Assembly: GCA_024134725.1 (NCBI GenBank)
Contig: CP099863.1
Span: forward strand, 2,973,258 to 3,037,257
DNA from: Bacillus sp. 1780r2a1
GTDB taxonomy: Bacteria > Bacillota > Bacilli > Bacillales > Bacillaceae_H
Length of the DNA stretch: 64,000 nt
Direction: 5' to 3'
The notes under the pieces were generated by a model. It made no database searches. It was not told the DNA's origin and saw only the letters and a list, made by a program, of their open reading frames with translations. The first letter of the stretch is position 1. Each line of letters opens with the position of its first letter. This document shows, in pieces, positions 7,551-16,304 of this stretch. The position numbers and the translations under genes are program-made.

Positions 7551-8954
7551 TTAATGGTGAAATCCGTTATCATATTTTGAATCTTTCTTAATTGGACGGT
7601 CTAATGAGTTTAAAAATTCAACAGCTTGCTTTAAATTAATAAGAAGCAAATGGGCGAGATCCCTTGAAAACCCATTTCGTACTACAATTCGCATAATCGT
7701 TATCTCTTCCATGTCTTTTGGCAATGGATAAGCTGGAACCTGCCATCCGTATGTACGGAGCTGCCTTGATAAATCATAAAGCGTCCAGTTATCCGTATAA
7801 CCATCCTTTAGCTTCCAGGCTAACACTGGGATATCTGATCCGTTTGAGAGAACTTCAAACGAATCTAGTTTGCCAATTTCTTCACTTAAAAAATAAGCTG
7901 TCTCTTGCGACGCTTTTTGCACAGCATAATAGCCTTCTTTTCCTAACCGAAGGAAATTATAATATTGCAAAAGAACCTGCGAGCCTGGACGTGAAAAGTT
8001 CAGTGCAAAAGTTGGCATGTTCCCACCTAAATACGATACGCGGAAGATTAAATCCTCTGGAAGATCGTTTTTTTCTCTCCAAATAACCCATCCTAGACCT
8101 GGGTAAACAAGCCCATATTTGTGGCCTGAAACGTTAATTGATTTTACTCTTGGCAAGCGAAAGTCCCACACTAAATCCGGCTGTAAGAATGGCGCGATAA
8201 ATCCACCCGATGCGGCATCTACGTGAATGGGGATATTAATTCCTGTTTTCTCTTCTAATTCATCTAACCCTTTTGCAATTTCAGCGATCGGTTCATAAAC
8301 TCCTGTATATGTAACACCTAAAATTGGAACAACTGCAATCGTATTTTCATCAACTGCTTCTAACACTCCCTTGGGATCTAAATAAGGAGCATCAGGACTA
8401 ATATTGACGTATCGTGGCTCTACATCCCAATAGTTTGCAAACTTTTCCCACACAACTTGAACCGCTGAGCTAAACACAATATTAGGCTTGGCTGTTGGCA
8501 GTCCTTTTTTCTTTCGCTCTTGCTGCCATCTGCGCTTTAAGGCAAGGCCTCCAAGCATGCAAGCTTCCGAAGAACCTGTTGTTGAGACACCCATTGTAGA
8601 TTCCGGGTCAGGTGCATTCCACAAATCTGCTAAGATACGAACACATCTTTCTTCAATAGCCGCAGTTTGAGGGTATTCATCTTTATCAACCATGTTTTTA
8701 TCAAACGACTCTTTGTACAAACGTTCTGCATCTGGTTCCATCCATGTCGTGACAAACGTAGCTAAGTTTAACCGAGCGTTTCCATCCAGAGAAATTTCAT
8801 CATGAATGATTTGATATGCCGTATCCGGTAGCATTCCTTCATCTCGCATTCTAAGACGAGGTATCGTTTTTTCACCTTGTCGTGAAAACAGTGGATTAAT
8901 TTCAAACTCATTTGGCAGCTTCTTCTGCTCGCGATCTTCGTGCCATTGCGGCAT
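7551..8954 (-). CDS. gadB: Glutamate decarboxylase (PLP-dependent)
   Basis: The 467-residue protein aligns along the whole length of bacterial GadA/GadB. It converts glutamate to GABA plus CO2, consuming a proton, for acid resistance or GABA supply. Visible landmarks are TTGSSEACMLGG (PLP phosphate region, ~126), PIHVDAASGGFIAPF (Asp binding the pyridine N, ~244) and SGHKYGLVYPGLGWVIWR (catalytic Lys ~277). The C-terminus ends ...DNGFHH, so a histidine sits where the E. coli enzyme carries the pH-dependent His465 that blocks the active site at neutral pH. ATG 8954 has GAGGAGA upstream. No glutamate/GABA antiporter gene (gadC) is adjacent. It is followed by its own terminator. Confidence 0.96.
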   Translation of the reverse strand: MPQWHEDREQKKLPNEFEINPLFSRQGEKTIPRLRMRDEGMLPDTAYQIIHDEISLDGNARLNLATFVTTWMEPDAERLYKESFDKNMVDKDEYPQTAAIEERCVRILADLWNAPDPESTMGVSTTGSSEACMLGGLALKRRWQQERKKKGLPTAKPNIVFSSAVQVVWEKFANYWDVEPRYVNISPDAPYLDPKGVLEAVDENTIAVVPILGVTYTGVYEPIAEIAKGLDELEEKTGINIPIHVDAASGGFIAPFLQPDLVWDFRLPRVKSINVSGHKYGLVYPGLGWVIWREKNDLPEDLIFRVSYLGGNMPTFALNFSRPGSQVLLQYYNFLRLGKEGYYAVQKASQETAYFLSEEIGKLDSFEVLSNGSDIPVLAWKLKDGYTDNWTLYDLSRQLRTYGWQVPAYPLPKDMEEITIMRIVVRNGFSRDLAHLLLINLKQAVEFLNSLDRPIKKDSKYDNGFHH

Positions 8955-9319
8955 ACCTGTTCATCTCCTCTAGCTTATTTTACACTTTAACTAACATACA
9001 AAAAATTCCTTTTTAACTATTGTTTGTATAACCTTCTTTATACACTACTAAACATTATGAACATTGAAGGTTTCTTTCATTCTAGAAATTTAGATGTTCT
9101 TTCGAGGCTTCGTTTCAATGTAAAAAAGAGCTTTTCTAACCTAGGCGTTGCTAGAAAAGCTCTTTTTTTAATTAAGCAATAAGCCTATTGAAAGAAAAAT
9201 CATGTATTACTAAAGAAGGATTTTCTCAAAACCAAGCACTATTTTTTCGCTTTTTTATTTTAAAGTGGATAAACTATTAATTGAGTTATACATACCTTAC
9301 CTAATAAAGGAGCCAAACC
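8955..9319. other. Intergenic region between gadB and the acetyltransferase gene
   Basis: These 365 bases lie between two divergent genes and should hold both promoters. The only clear structure is the 17-bp hairpin at 9122-9168. No convincing ORF was seen. Confidence 0.6.
9122..9168. terminator. Orphan 17-bp terminator-like hairpin
   Basis: Bases 9122-9138 and 9152-9168 are perfectly complementary (17 bp, 13-base loop), with A-run before and T-run after, so it can terminate on either strand. No annotated gene ends here, since the flanking genes diverge from it. It may end an unannotated short transcript or act as a leader attenuator. Confidence 0.7.
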
Positions 9320-9898
9320 ATGACTGAAAAAGAAAAAATGCTAAACGGTGAGAATTATAATGCTAGGGATCCTGAGTTACTAAAGATGGCCCAAGAAGCA
9401 CGCTATTATATGGATGAATTTAATAAGCCTGGTAATCATCCAGATGGTGATAAAACAAGTATCTTAAAAAACCTATGTGAGTTTGTTGGAGAAAACGTTT
9501 GGATTGAAAAACCGTTTTTTTGCGATTACGGTAAAAATATTTCAATTGGAAAAAATACATTTATCAACTTTAACTGCGTCTTTTTAGATACTAATAAAAT
9601 CGTCATTGGTGAAAATGTTCTAATTGCACCAAGCGTACAAATTTATACAGCGACCCACCCTTTAAAAGCTGATGAACGAATTAACTCAAACCATAAGCCA
9701 AACGAAGCACCTTACCGTACCTTAACTAAACCTGTCACTATTGGGGATAACGTTTGGATTGGTGGAAATGCCATAATTTTGCCAGGCGTTACGATTGGTA
9801 ACAACTCTGTTATTGGCGCTGGAAGCGTTGTGACTAAATCAATTCCTGAAAACTCATTAGCAATAGGCAATCCGTGTCGAGTTGTTAAAGAAATTTAA
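9320..9898 (+). CDS. Maltose/galactoside O-acetyltransferase-like (hexapeptide repeat) enzyme
   Basis: The 192-residue protein begins with the Mac domain (TEKEKMLNGENYNARDPELL). A left-handed beta-helix made of hexapeptide repeats follows (IGKNTFINFNCVFLD, VTIGDNVWIGGNAIILPGVTIGNNSVIGAGSVV). It contains the catalytic histidine in YTATHPL (~113) and ends GNPCRVVKEI. Such trimeric enzymes move acetyl from acetyl-CoA to the 6-OH of sugars such as maltose or galactosides; they are cytoplasmic and probably detoxify non-metabolised sugars. AAAGGAG precedes the ATG. Family is sure; sugar specificity is not. It is monocistronic. Confidence 0.9.
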   Translation: MTEKEKMLNGENYNARDPELLKMAQEARYYMDEFNKPGNHPDGDKTSILKNLCEFVGENVWIEKPFFCDYGKNISIGKNTFINFNCVFLDTNKIVIGENVLIAPSVQIYTATHPLKADERINSNHKPNEAPYRTLTKPVTIGDNVWIGGNAIILPGVTIGNNSVIGAGSVVTKSIPENSLAIGNPCRVVKEI

Positions 9899-9986
9899 CC
9901 CCATCGCACTTTGTATTATTGTTTCCTTGCTATAGTGCTTTTCCAAGTAGCTTCTTTAGTCTGAAAGCTTTTATCTTAATTAGTTA

Positions 9987-10019
9987 AAAAAAGAGTGATG
10001 GAAAAACTCACTCTTTTTT
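9987..10019. terminator. Terminator shared by acetyltransferase gene (+) and paiB (-)
   Basis: AAAAAGAGTGA pairs with TCACTCTTTTT, with A and T tracts on both flanks, between two converging genes. Confidence 0.85.
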
Positions 10020-10029
10020 CTTTCAAATT

Positions 10030-10647
10030 TTATTCCTTTAATTCCAATCCTTTTTTCATTAGTTCTGCCACTTGTATATTATCGTACTGACCACTTTCTT
10101 CTAAATGGTGAATTACTCTTTTTCGTCGTTCAACTGAATGATTTTGACTTAGCTTAGCCTGCGCTTCAATTTTTGTGATATGAATCTTAAACGCAACAAG
10201 GCCCTTGCTTAATCCTTCTAGTAAATTAGCATGGACATCTTTTAATTCATACGTGCTTTCCGGCTTTTCATATTTGGCAACTGATTTATTTAACACTTCA
10301 ACGATCGTGTGCTGATCCTTAATAATTTCTAACTTACCAGATACATGAACAGCAACGTAATTCCAAGTAGGTACAGTTTGATTGGTCTCATACCAAGAAG
10401 GCGAAATGTAACAGTGTGGTCCTTGAAAAACTGCCAACACTTGTTGGTCGACAGCATCTTTCCACTGTTCATTCGCTCGAGCTACATGCCCGTATAAAGT
10501 TTTTTCTTCTCTATGTAAATCAAATGGCAAATGCGTAGCAAAAGGCTCGCCATTATGATAAGAAAATAAAGTACCAAACCCGTGCTGATTAATAATCTCG
10601 TATATTACCTCTTCATCTTGAATCATGTAATACTTCGGTATGTACAT
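10030..10647 (-). CDS. paiB: PaiB-type FMN-binding transcriptional repressor
   Basis: The 205-residue protein begins MYIPKYY and carries the FMN-binding split-barrel fold of PaiB: FGTLFSYHNGEPFATHLPFDL, GHVARANEQW, AVFQGPHCYISPSWY, TWNYVAVHVSGKL. In B. subtilis paiA and paiB form an operon whose loss derepresses sporulation and protease genes. PaiB here is the last gene of a marR-paiA-paiB operon (26-base gap after paiA). Assignment is firm at family level. Confidence 0.93.
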   Translation of the reverse strand: MYIPKYYMIQDEEVIYEIINQHGFGTLFSYHNGEPFATHLPFDLHREEKTLYGHVARANEQWKDAVDQQVLAVFQGPHCYISPSWYETNQTVPTWNYVAVHVSGKLEIIKDQHTIVEVLNKSVAKYEKPESTYELKDVHANLLEGLSKGLVAFKIHITKIEAQAKLSQNHSVERRKRVIHHLEESGQYDNIQVAELMKKGLELKE

Positions 10648-10673
10648 ACGTCCCAGTCCCCTTAAAAAATTAT

Positions 10674-11216
<543 letters not shown>

Positions 11217-11669
11217 TTATTCATACGTTCTTTTATTTCCTTTTTTAACAAACTCCCAGTCTTTTTCAACGTTCCTTCTTGCACGTTTAAGTAGGTCGAC
11301 CATCATTTCCACTTCTTGTTTTGAAAATCCGTTTAACGCCACTTCGTTTGAATACTCATTTTCTCTTTTAATAATTGGAAAAACACTCATGCCTTTTTCA
11401 GTTGGAAAAAGCTTTTTTATCTTTTTGTTTTGGATATCTTCTTTTTTTTCAATGAATTTATTTATCTCTAATTTTTTTATAGCGCGAGCTGCCGTTGTTC
11501 GATCAACCTTTATCATTTCTGCTAGCTTTTCTTGAATGATTCCTGGGTTTTCACAAATCCGAACAAGATACAAATACTGCCCCTTGGTAAGGTCATATTC
11601 TTTGAATTCAATATTACTGATGGAATCAAGTGCTCTTGCAATCATCCCAATTTCTCGTAAAATCTCCAC
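11217..11669 (-). CDS. MarR-family repressor, first gene of the pai operon
   Basis: From GTG 11669 (GGAGGTG 10 bases upstream) the product has ~150 residues. Helices at the N-terminus are followed by a winged helix: PGIIQEKLAEMIKVDRTTAARAIKKLEINKFIEKKEDIQNKKIKKLFPTEKG, a standard MarR recognition helix and wing. The frame is open further upstream, but that stretch contains two 22-bp palindromes and cannot be coding with confidence. The palindromes make autoregulation, and hence control of paiA and paiB, likely. The effector is unknown. Confidence 0.88.
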   Translation of the reverse strand: MEILREIGMIARALDSISNIEFKEYDLTKGQYLYLVRICENPGIIQEKLAEMIKVDRTTAARAIKKLEINKFIEKKEDIQNKKIKKLFPTEKGMSVFPIIKRENEYSNEVALNGFSKQEVEMMVDLLKRARRNVEKDWEFVKKGNKRTYE

Positions 11670-11684
11670 AGTGTCACACCTCCA

Positions 11685-11706
11685 TTTTGTTGCATTTACA
11701 ACAAAA
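11685..11706. promoter_or_regulatory. Palindromic operator 1 before marR
   Basis: The 22-bp palindrome TTTTGTTG-CATTTA-CAACAAAA, perfect in its 8-base arms, lies between the marR ribosome site and its promoter region. Its size suits a MarR dimer. Confidence 0.7.
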
Positions 11707-11729
11707 TATTTATATATAACATATCTTAT

Positions 11730-11751
11730 TTTTATTGCATTTACAACAAAA
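11730..11751. promoter_or_regulatory. Palindromic operator 2 before marR
   Basis: Second copy, TTTTATTG-CATTTA-CAACAAAA, with one mismatch in the arms, 45 bp upstream (centre to centre) of operator 1. Confidence 0.65.
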
Positions 11752-11760
11752 AACACAATA

Positions 11761-11788
11761 AAAAAAGAAGCCTTAAAAGACTTCTTTT
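11761..11788 (-). terminator. Terminator of the SteT-like permease gene
   Basis: AAAAGAAG pairs with CTTCTTTT (10-base loop), directly after the permease stop on the minus strand. It separates it from the marR promoter. Confidence 0.7.
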
Positions 11789-13126
11789 CTAATTATTAAT
11801 ATGATTCTTTTTCATTGCAAAGTAAATCGGTAAACCAAGAGCCGTAATACCTAACCCCCACAAAGCAAGCGTTGTTTGTGTAAAAAGCGTATTAATCACA
11901 ATAAACAATCCACCTAGTAACGAAATAAGTGGTAGTACAGGATAAAGTGGTACTCGATAAGGTCTTTGAAGATCGGGTTCACGCTTACGTAAAATAAGCA
12001 CAGCCGCAAAAGTCATCGTGTAGAAAATCCAAATAACAAACACCAGCATGTCCGTTAGCGTGTTAAATCCGCCGATTGTCATCATAATAACGGCGATAAA
12101 CAAAATAAAAATGCCCGAATTATAAGGTACTTTACTTTTTTTCGAAAGGCGCCCAAACCATTTACTGAATGGAAGCTTATTCTCTGTTGCCATCGCATAA
12201 GGGATACGCATTCCTGTCATCACGTAACCATTGATTGAGCCAAATACAGAAATTAAAATACCGATACTGACAAACTTCCCACCAAAAGCACCAAAAATTA
12301 AGCTTGCAGCATCTGATGCTGGCGTATCTGTACCCGCTAATGACGCTGCCGACATGACCATAAGAAACGCAACGTTAATAAGAAGATATACCGTCATAAC
12401 AGCAGATAAGCCAAGAATAATAGCTCTTGGAAGATCTTTTTTCGGATTCTTCATTTCCCCTGCAATGTTTCCAACTAAAATCCAGCCGTCATACGCAAAC
12501 ATGGTCGCCAGTAACCCTGATCCCAGCGCTGTTAAAAAGTCTTTATCTGCCCCTGCTTCTACTGGAAACAGCTGAAACGGTACGTCTCCCTTATGTAATA
12601 AACCAAAGATAATAATGAGTACTAGTGGGATGAGCTTACAAACAGTGGCAATCGTTTGAATTGCCCCCGCAGCTTTTGCACCTAAAAAATTCATTAAGGT
12701 CAAAAATAACGCAGTAGCAATAGCAATTATAACAATGAGAGATTGATTATCGTTTGCCGTTAAGCCAAATAAGCTGATTGTTTGCGTTCCAAAGATAATC
12801 GCAAGCGCAGCAATATTAGCTGGAAAGTAGATAACCGTCTGTGCCCACCCAAGCAAAAACGCAACAAGGTTTCCATACGTTCTTTTTAGATAGGCCATCA
12901 TTCCTCCTGTTTCAGGAATAGCAGCTGATAATTCAGCAGCTGTAAGGCCTGCACATATTGTTAAAAGCCCGCCAATTAACCAGGCTATAAGTCCAAGGCT
13001 AGCAGAGCCAGTCGCTCCATAAACAGCGGTTGGTTTAAAAAACACACCCGCTCCAATAACTGTTCCAATAACTGTCGTAAGAGCAGCTAAGAACCCAATT
13101 TCCTTTTTTAAATCTTGCTGCGGCAA
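11789..13126 (-). CDS. APC-family amino acid permease, SteT/LAT-like exchanger
   Basis: The 445-residue protein has twelve TM segments. It begins LKKEIGFLAALTTVIGTVIGAGVFFKP, with the APC glycine motif (GTVIGAGVF) in the unwound TM1. Conserved ETGGMMAYLKRTYG (loop after TM2) and SGLLATMFAYDGWILVGNIAGEMKNPKKDLPRAI (TM6 region) are present. It resembles B. subtilis SteT, a Ser/Thr exchanger. It is located in the cytoplasmic membrane. The start codon is TTG at 13126 with AAGGAG upstream. A terminator-like hairpin lies in its leader (13173-13204), suggesting attenuation. Substrate assignment is tentative. Confidence 0.88.
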   Translation of the reverse strand: MPQQDLKKEIGFLAALTTVIGTVIGAGVFFKPTAVYGATGSASLGLIAWLIGGLLTICAGLTAAELSAAIPETGGMMAYLKRTYGNLVAFLLGWAQTVIYFPANIAALAIIFGTQTISLFGLTANDNQSLIVIIAIATALFLTLMNFLGAKAAGAIQTIATVCKLIPLVLIIIFGLLHKGDVPFQLFPVEAGADKDFLTALGSGLLATMFAYDGWILVGNIAGEMKNPKKDLPRAIILGLSAVMTVYLLINVAFLMVMSAASLAGTDTPASDAASLIFGAFGGKFVSIGILISVFGSINGYVMTGMRIPYAMATENKLPFSKWFGRLSKKSKVPYNSGIFILFIAVIMMTIGGFNTLTDMLVFVIWIFYTMTFAAVLILRKREPDLQRPYRVPLYPVLPLISLLGGLFIVINTLFTQTTLALWGLGITALGLPIYFAMKKNHINN

Positions 13127-13172
13127 AGGAATCCACTCCTTTTTCTCTAATGATGAAGACTAGCTGTTTATA

Positions 13173-13204
13173 CACAAAAAAAGAATGTACTTCTGTCAAG
13201 TACA
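13173..13204 (-). terminator. Terminator-like hairpin in the permease leader
   Basis: On the minus strand TGTACTT, loop GACAG, AAGTACA, then TTCTTTTTTT. It lies ~47 bases upstream of the permease start. No gene on this strand ends here, so it is a candidate attenuator. Confidence 0.6.
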
Positions 13205-13414
13205 CTCGTCAAATTTTAGCATATTCTTTTGCTAAGATGCAATTTGGTTTACTTCTTTTTATTAACGCTTGGCACGCTCCATTTTACGATTAAAAAGTAT
13301 CCATCAAATTTAATAACATTACGAATTAAAAAAACGAACAAACGTTCTTTACTTAAAGAATTATTAGCACTATAATTAAACTGTCCGATACTTCAACTTA
13401 AAGGAGCGCTTAAA

Positions 13415-13828
13415 ATGAAGAAACAAATTACACCCTATTTATCTTTTAATGGAAATGCCATGGAAGCTTTAGAGTTTTATAAGGAAGTTTTTGAAGGCCA
13501 AATTCAAGAAATACAAACGTTTGGAGAAGCAGATTTCCCAACTCCTCCAGAAGCTCACGATAGAATTATGCACGCTAAGTTTCAAAATGAAGAACTATTT
13601 TTCATGGTTTCTGACTCTTTTCCTGGTCAAGCTGTAGCATCTGGAAGCAATATTTCTTTAGTTTTAGAGTTTGAAGACAAGCAAGAGATTGATACTGTTT
13701 ATCAGCGTTTATCAAAAAACGGCACTGTTATTATGGAGCTACAAGATACGTTTTGGGGAGCCCGCTACGCAAAAGTAAAAGATCCCTTTAATGTTACATG
13801 GGATTTAAACCATACGTACAGCAAGTAG
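13415..13828 (+). CDS. VOC/PhnB-like (glyoxalase-fold) protein
   Basis: The 137-residue protein has the PhnB-type VOC fold: ITPYLSFNGNAMEALEFYKEVFEG at the start, DRIMHAKFQNEELFFMVSDSFPG in the middle, and WGARYAKVKDPFNVTWDLNH at the end (WGxRxGxVxDPFGxxW signature). Members are dimeric small-molecule binding or modifying proteins. Metal ligands seem reduced, as in most PhnB-like proteins, so the activity is unknown. AAAGGAGCGC precedes the ATG. It is monocistronic. Confidence 0.88.
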   Translation: MKKQITPYLSFNGNAMEALEFYKEVFEGQIQEIQTFGEADFPTPPEAHDRIMHAKFQNEELFFMVSDSFPGQAVASGSNISLVLEFEDKQEIDTVYQRLSKNGTVIMELQDTFWGARYAKVKDPFNVTWDLNHTYSK

Positions 13829-14237
13829 GGTTTACTATATTGATTTGCTACTAACAAAATAATTTTTATAAAAAATCTTACTCTAACTGTATTAAGAAAT
13901 CTTCTTAGATCTTATACAAAATGACTTCTCATGAGTGAATTTGTGCATAGAAACAGTTCACTCATAGTTTACTTTTCTCATTTATGCGATAACCCTCATC
14001 ATTTTTACTACCATTACACCTACTTTACACACTATGGCTAGAACTTATTTCTTCTATTACTTTGAGTAGTTGAATTAGCTTTTTTCATCAAATTGAGTTA
14101 TATGATGTTCCTTCTTTGAACATGGAATAAAAAACAAAGGGAATGCTAAAAATGTTTCTAATCAGCTTATAACATCATATTTTAACGCTACATAAGTAAA
14201 GTATCCAACAAAACTATGAGAGAAAAGAAGTGACAGT
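13829..14237. other. Intergenic region with one hairpin
   Basis: 409 bases without a gene. A 9-bp stem ATGAGTGAA (13931-13939) / TTCACTCAT (13957-13965) followed by a T-rich stretch may terminate the VOC gene. The rest is AT-rich, with no convincing ORF. Confidence 0.5.
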
Positions 14238-15083
14238 ATGTATACGCTTGTTACCGGGTTTAATGGAAAGGTTGGGTTTGAAGTTGCTAGAAAACTAAAA
14301 GCATCTCATCAACCTATAAAGTGTGCAGTAAGAAACACAGAGAAAGCAAAGCAAATATACGGCGATCAATATGAATTTACTTCTCTTGACTTTTCAGATC
14401 CTACTACTTTTCAGCATGCCTTAAAGGATATTAGTAAAATCTTTCTTATTTATCCACCTGGAGATCAGATTGAATTTGAAGAATTTTTAACTCATGCAAA
14501 ACAGCATGGCGTGAGTCACATCATTTATTTATCTGTCAAAGATGTACAGTTTTTACCTTTCATTCATCACTTTAAAAATGAAAAATTAATCAAGAAGCTT
14601 ACCATTCCTTACACGTTTATACGCGCTGGGTACTTCATGCAAAATCTAAATGATTTTCTAGGTAGCGAATTAAAGATTAGACACCGAATTTATGTACCTG
14701 CTGGAAAAGGAAAAACTAGCTTTGTAGATACAAGAGACATTGCGGAAGTAGTCTCCAATGTTTTGCAAGGAGATGAGAAACATCATTATCAAAAGTATGT
14801 GATTACTGGTAATGAAGCATTGGATTTTTATGAGGTGGCTTCTCGAATGAGTGAAGTACTTCAAACTCCTATTCATTATGCTAATCCTTCAATAAAAGAG
14901 TTTAGAGAGTTCATGCTTAAAATCGGAGAAGATGAAAGATTTATTAATGTAGTGATTGGGATTCATATCCCGACAAAACTTGGTCTAGCTAAAGGCATTA
15001 AGAATGACTTTCAAATTCTTACGTCTAGAAAACCTACTGCTATTTCAACTTACATTGAAAATTATAAAGATAAATGGCTCTAG
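14238..15083 (+). CDS. NmrA-like NAD(P)-binding reductase
   Basis: The 281-residue atypical SDR opens YTLVTGFNGKVGFEVARKL, the TGxxGxxG nucleotide-binding loop. LDFSDPTTFQHAL and IFLIYPPG (beta-4 region), HIIYLSVKDV and IPYTFIRAGYFMQNL follow, all matching the NmrA/TMR family. The catalytic Tyr-Lys pair of classical SDRs is replaced, as usual here, so it may be a redox sensor or a quinone-type reductase. The protein is cytoplasmic. A purine-rich leader (AGAAAAGAAG) precedes the ATG. No partner gene is adjacent. Confidence 0.85.
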   Translation: MYTLVTGFNGKVGFEVARKLKASHQPIKCAVRNTEKAKQIYGDQYEFTSLDFSDPTTFQHALKDISKIFLIYPPGDQIEFEEFLTHAKQHGVSHIIYLSVKDVQFLPFIHHFKNEKLIKKLTIPYTFIRAGYFMQNLNDFLGSELKIRHRIYVPAGKGKTSFVDTRDIAEVVSNVLQGDEKHHYQKYVITGNEALDFYEVASRMSEVLQTPIHYANPSIKEFREFMLKIGEDERFINVVIGIHIPTKLGLAKGIKNDFQILTSRKPTAISTYIENYKDKWL

Positions 15084-15167
15084 GTAGACGAAGTGACTTT
15101 CACAAAAGATTTGACGTTGTTCAACTAAAAATTCTTTTTTAGTTGATGACACTCCGTACAATTTTTA

Positions 15168-15200
15168 TAGAGGGTTGGAAAAATCCAATCCCCTCTTTTT
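15168..15200 (+). terminator. Terminator after NmrA-like gene
   Basis: AGAGGGTTGGA pairs imperfectly with TCCAATCCCCTCT, then TTTTT. Confidence 0.75.
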
Positions 15201-15252
15201 ATAATTGATTACGTACAGAATTGAAGTCTTAATAATCTAAAAAAAACAGTTA

Positions 15253-15597
15253 TTAACAATCCGTGTTCTTAGACTTATGAAGAGGTGGAGGAATTAACCA
15301 TCCTTTTTCTTTACTAAGCTTTAAAAATTTACCGCCTAGCGCTACTTTTTCCATGTGAAATTGGCTGAACATTGCTGCGATATCCTCACGTACGCACTGG
15401 CCAATTAATTGACTACATTCCACTAACCCTGCTGCAATATCACGTGAAACAGCAGCCGCAACTAGCAGTATTGGAGGAAGCAACGTCCAGTCATAGCTAG
15501 TCGTCTTTTTTGTCATTATGTTATAAAGGATACTACAGCCAATTGTCATTAAAGCGAGATAAATATACATCAAAAGTCCAGCCAATACTAAAGCCAT
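15253..15597 (-). CDS. Membrane-anchored protein with half of a DUF3231-like domain
   Basis: The ~114-residue protein has one or two N-terminal TM segments (MALVLAGLLMYIYLALMTIGCSILY and LLPPILLVAAAV). A C-terminal part reads CSQLIGQCVREDIAAMFSQFHMEKVALGGKFLKLSKEKGWLIPPPLHKSK. The latter closely resembles the last third of DUF3231 proteins of bacilli (REDIAxxFxxFHxxKxxxGxKxLxLxKEKGWLxPPPLH), normally a cytosolic helical-bundle protein of >300 residues containing two such repeats. A short membrane version is unusual. Start ATG 15597 is favoured by GGGGTG 5 bases upstream; ATG 15618 is an alternative. Function is unknown. Confidence 0.65.
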   Translation of the reverse strand: MALVLAGLLMYIYLALMTIGCSILYNIMTKKTTSYDWTLLPPILLVAAAVSRDIAAGLVECSQLIGQCVREDIAAMFSQFHMEKVALGGKFLKLSKEKGWLIPPPLHKSKNTDC

Positions 15598-15815
15598 TAG
15601 AACACCCCTATCCAGCATTCACCACTCTCTTAATACATATTTCACCATGTTTACATCTTGAAAAATTCTAATAAAATATATCTTTTAAAAAATTTATAAT
15701 TCGATTTGTTTTTTCTCACAAATAAAGAAAAATTTTCTATAACCCCTTGATTACCCTATGATAGAATGTATTAAAGAAGAAAATACGATGTGACTTCTAG
15801 AAGGAGAGAATTGCA

Positions 15816-16124
15816 ATGGAGAATGCTTATGAACTAACAACAAAAAAACTTAATAAAAAACATGAAAATTTCTTAACCTTTGTTGCATTAACCATTTCGT
15901 TAAGAATTCTTGATTTCTTTGAAAACAGCACTATTAATAACTATGTTGGATGGACCTCAGCATTAATTTTCAGCACAGTAGCACTAATTTTAATTAGTAA
16001 AACTAACATCTCATTAAAACTAAAACAAATATGCGAACATCTAAACCTCAAAATTTTCATGCTATACGTAACGTATATAGCGTTTTATTTTATAATCTTT
16101 CTGTTCATCTTTAAATTAAACTAA
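15816..16124 (+). CDS. Small three-helix membrane protein of unknown function
   Basis: The product has 102 residues. A short charged N-terminus (MENAYELTTKKLNKKHEN) is followed by about three hydrophobic helices (ENFLTFVALTISLRIL, WTSALIFSTVALILIS, FMLYVTYIAFYFIIFLFIF). AGAAGGAGAG precedes the ATG, and a strong terminator follows. No family was recognised. Confidence 0.65.
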   Translation: MENAYELTTKKLNKKHENFLTFVALTISLRILDFFENSTINNYVGWTSALIFSTVALILISKTNISLKLKQICEHLNLKIFMLYVTYIAFYFIIFLFIFKLN

Positions 16125-16150
16125 TTTTATAAACAGGATTCAAGAATAAT

Positions 16151-16185
16151 AAAAACAGGAGCGTTTGCATTAAGCTCCTGTTTTT
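16151..16185 (+). terminator. Terminator after the 102-residue membrane protein gene
   Basis: AAAAACAGGAGC pairs perfectly with GCTCCTGTTTTT. Confidence 0.88.
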
Positions 16186-16304
16186 CAATTCCCTTTCATT
16201 TATTTGGCTTCTTTGTCCAATAAATGCTCGCTATATGTCAAGATAGATACATGGGTTATAAGGCTTTCCAGGCAAAAAACAACCTATAATAAAACACTAG
16301 CTTT

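Noticed and set aside
7718-8086. 122-residue ORF opposite gadB
   Set aside because: Antisense shadow of a firmly identified gene.
12231-12612. ORFs opposite the SteT-like permease
   Set aside because: Shadow frames of a conserved membrane protein gene; no ribosome sites.
13205-13414. T-box riboswitch before the amino acid permease
   Set aside because: I looked for the GGTGG-type anti-terminator and other T-box elements on the minus strand and did not see them; only a simple terminator-like hairpin is present.
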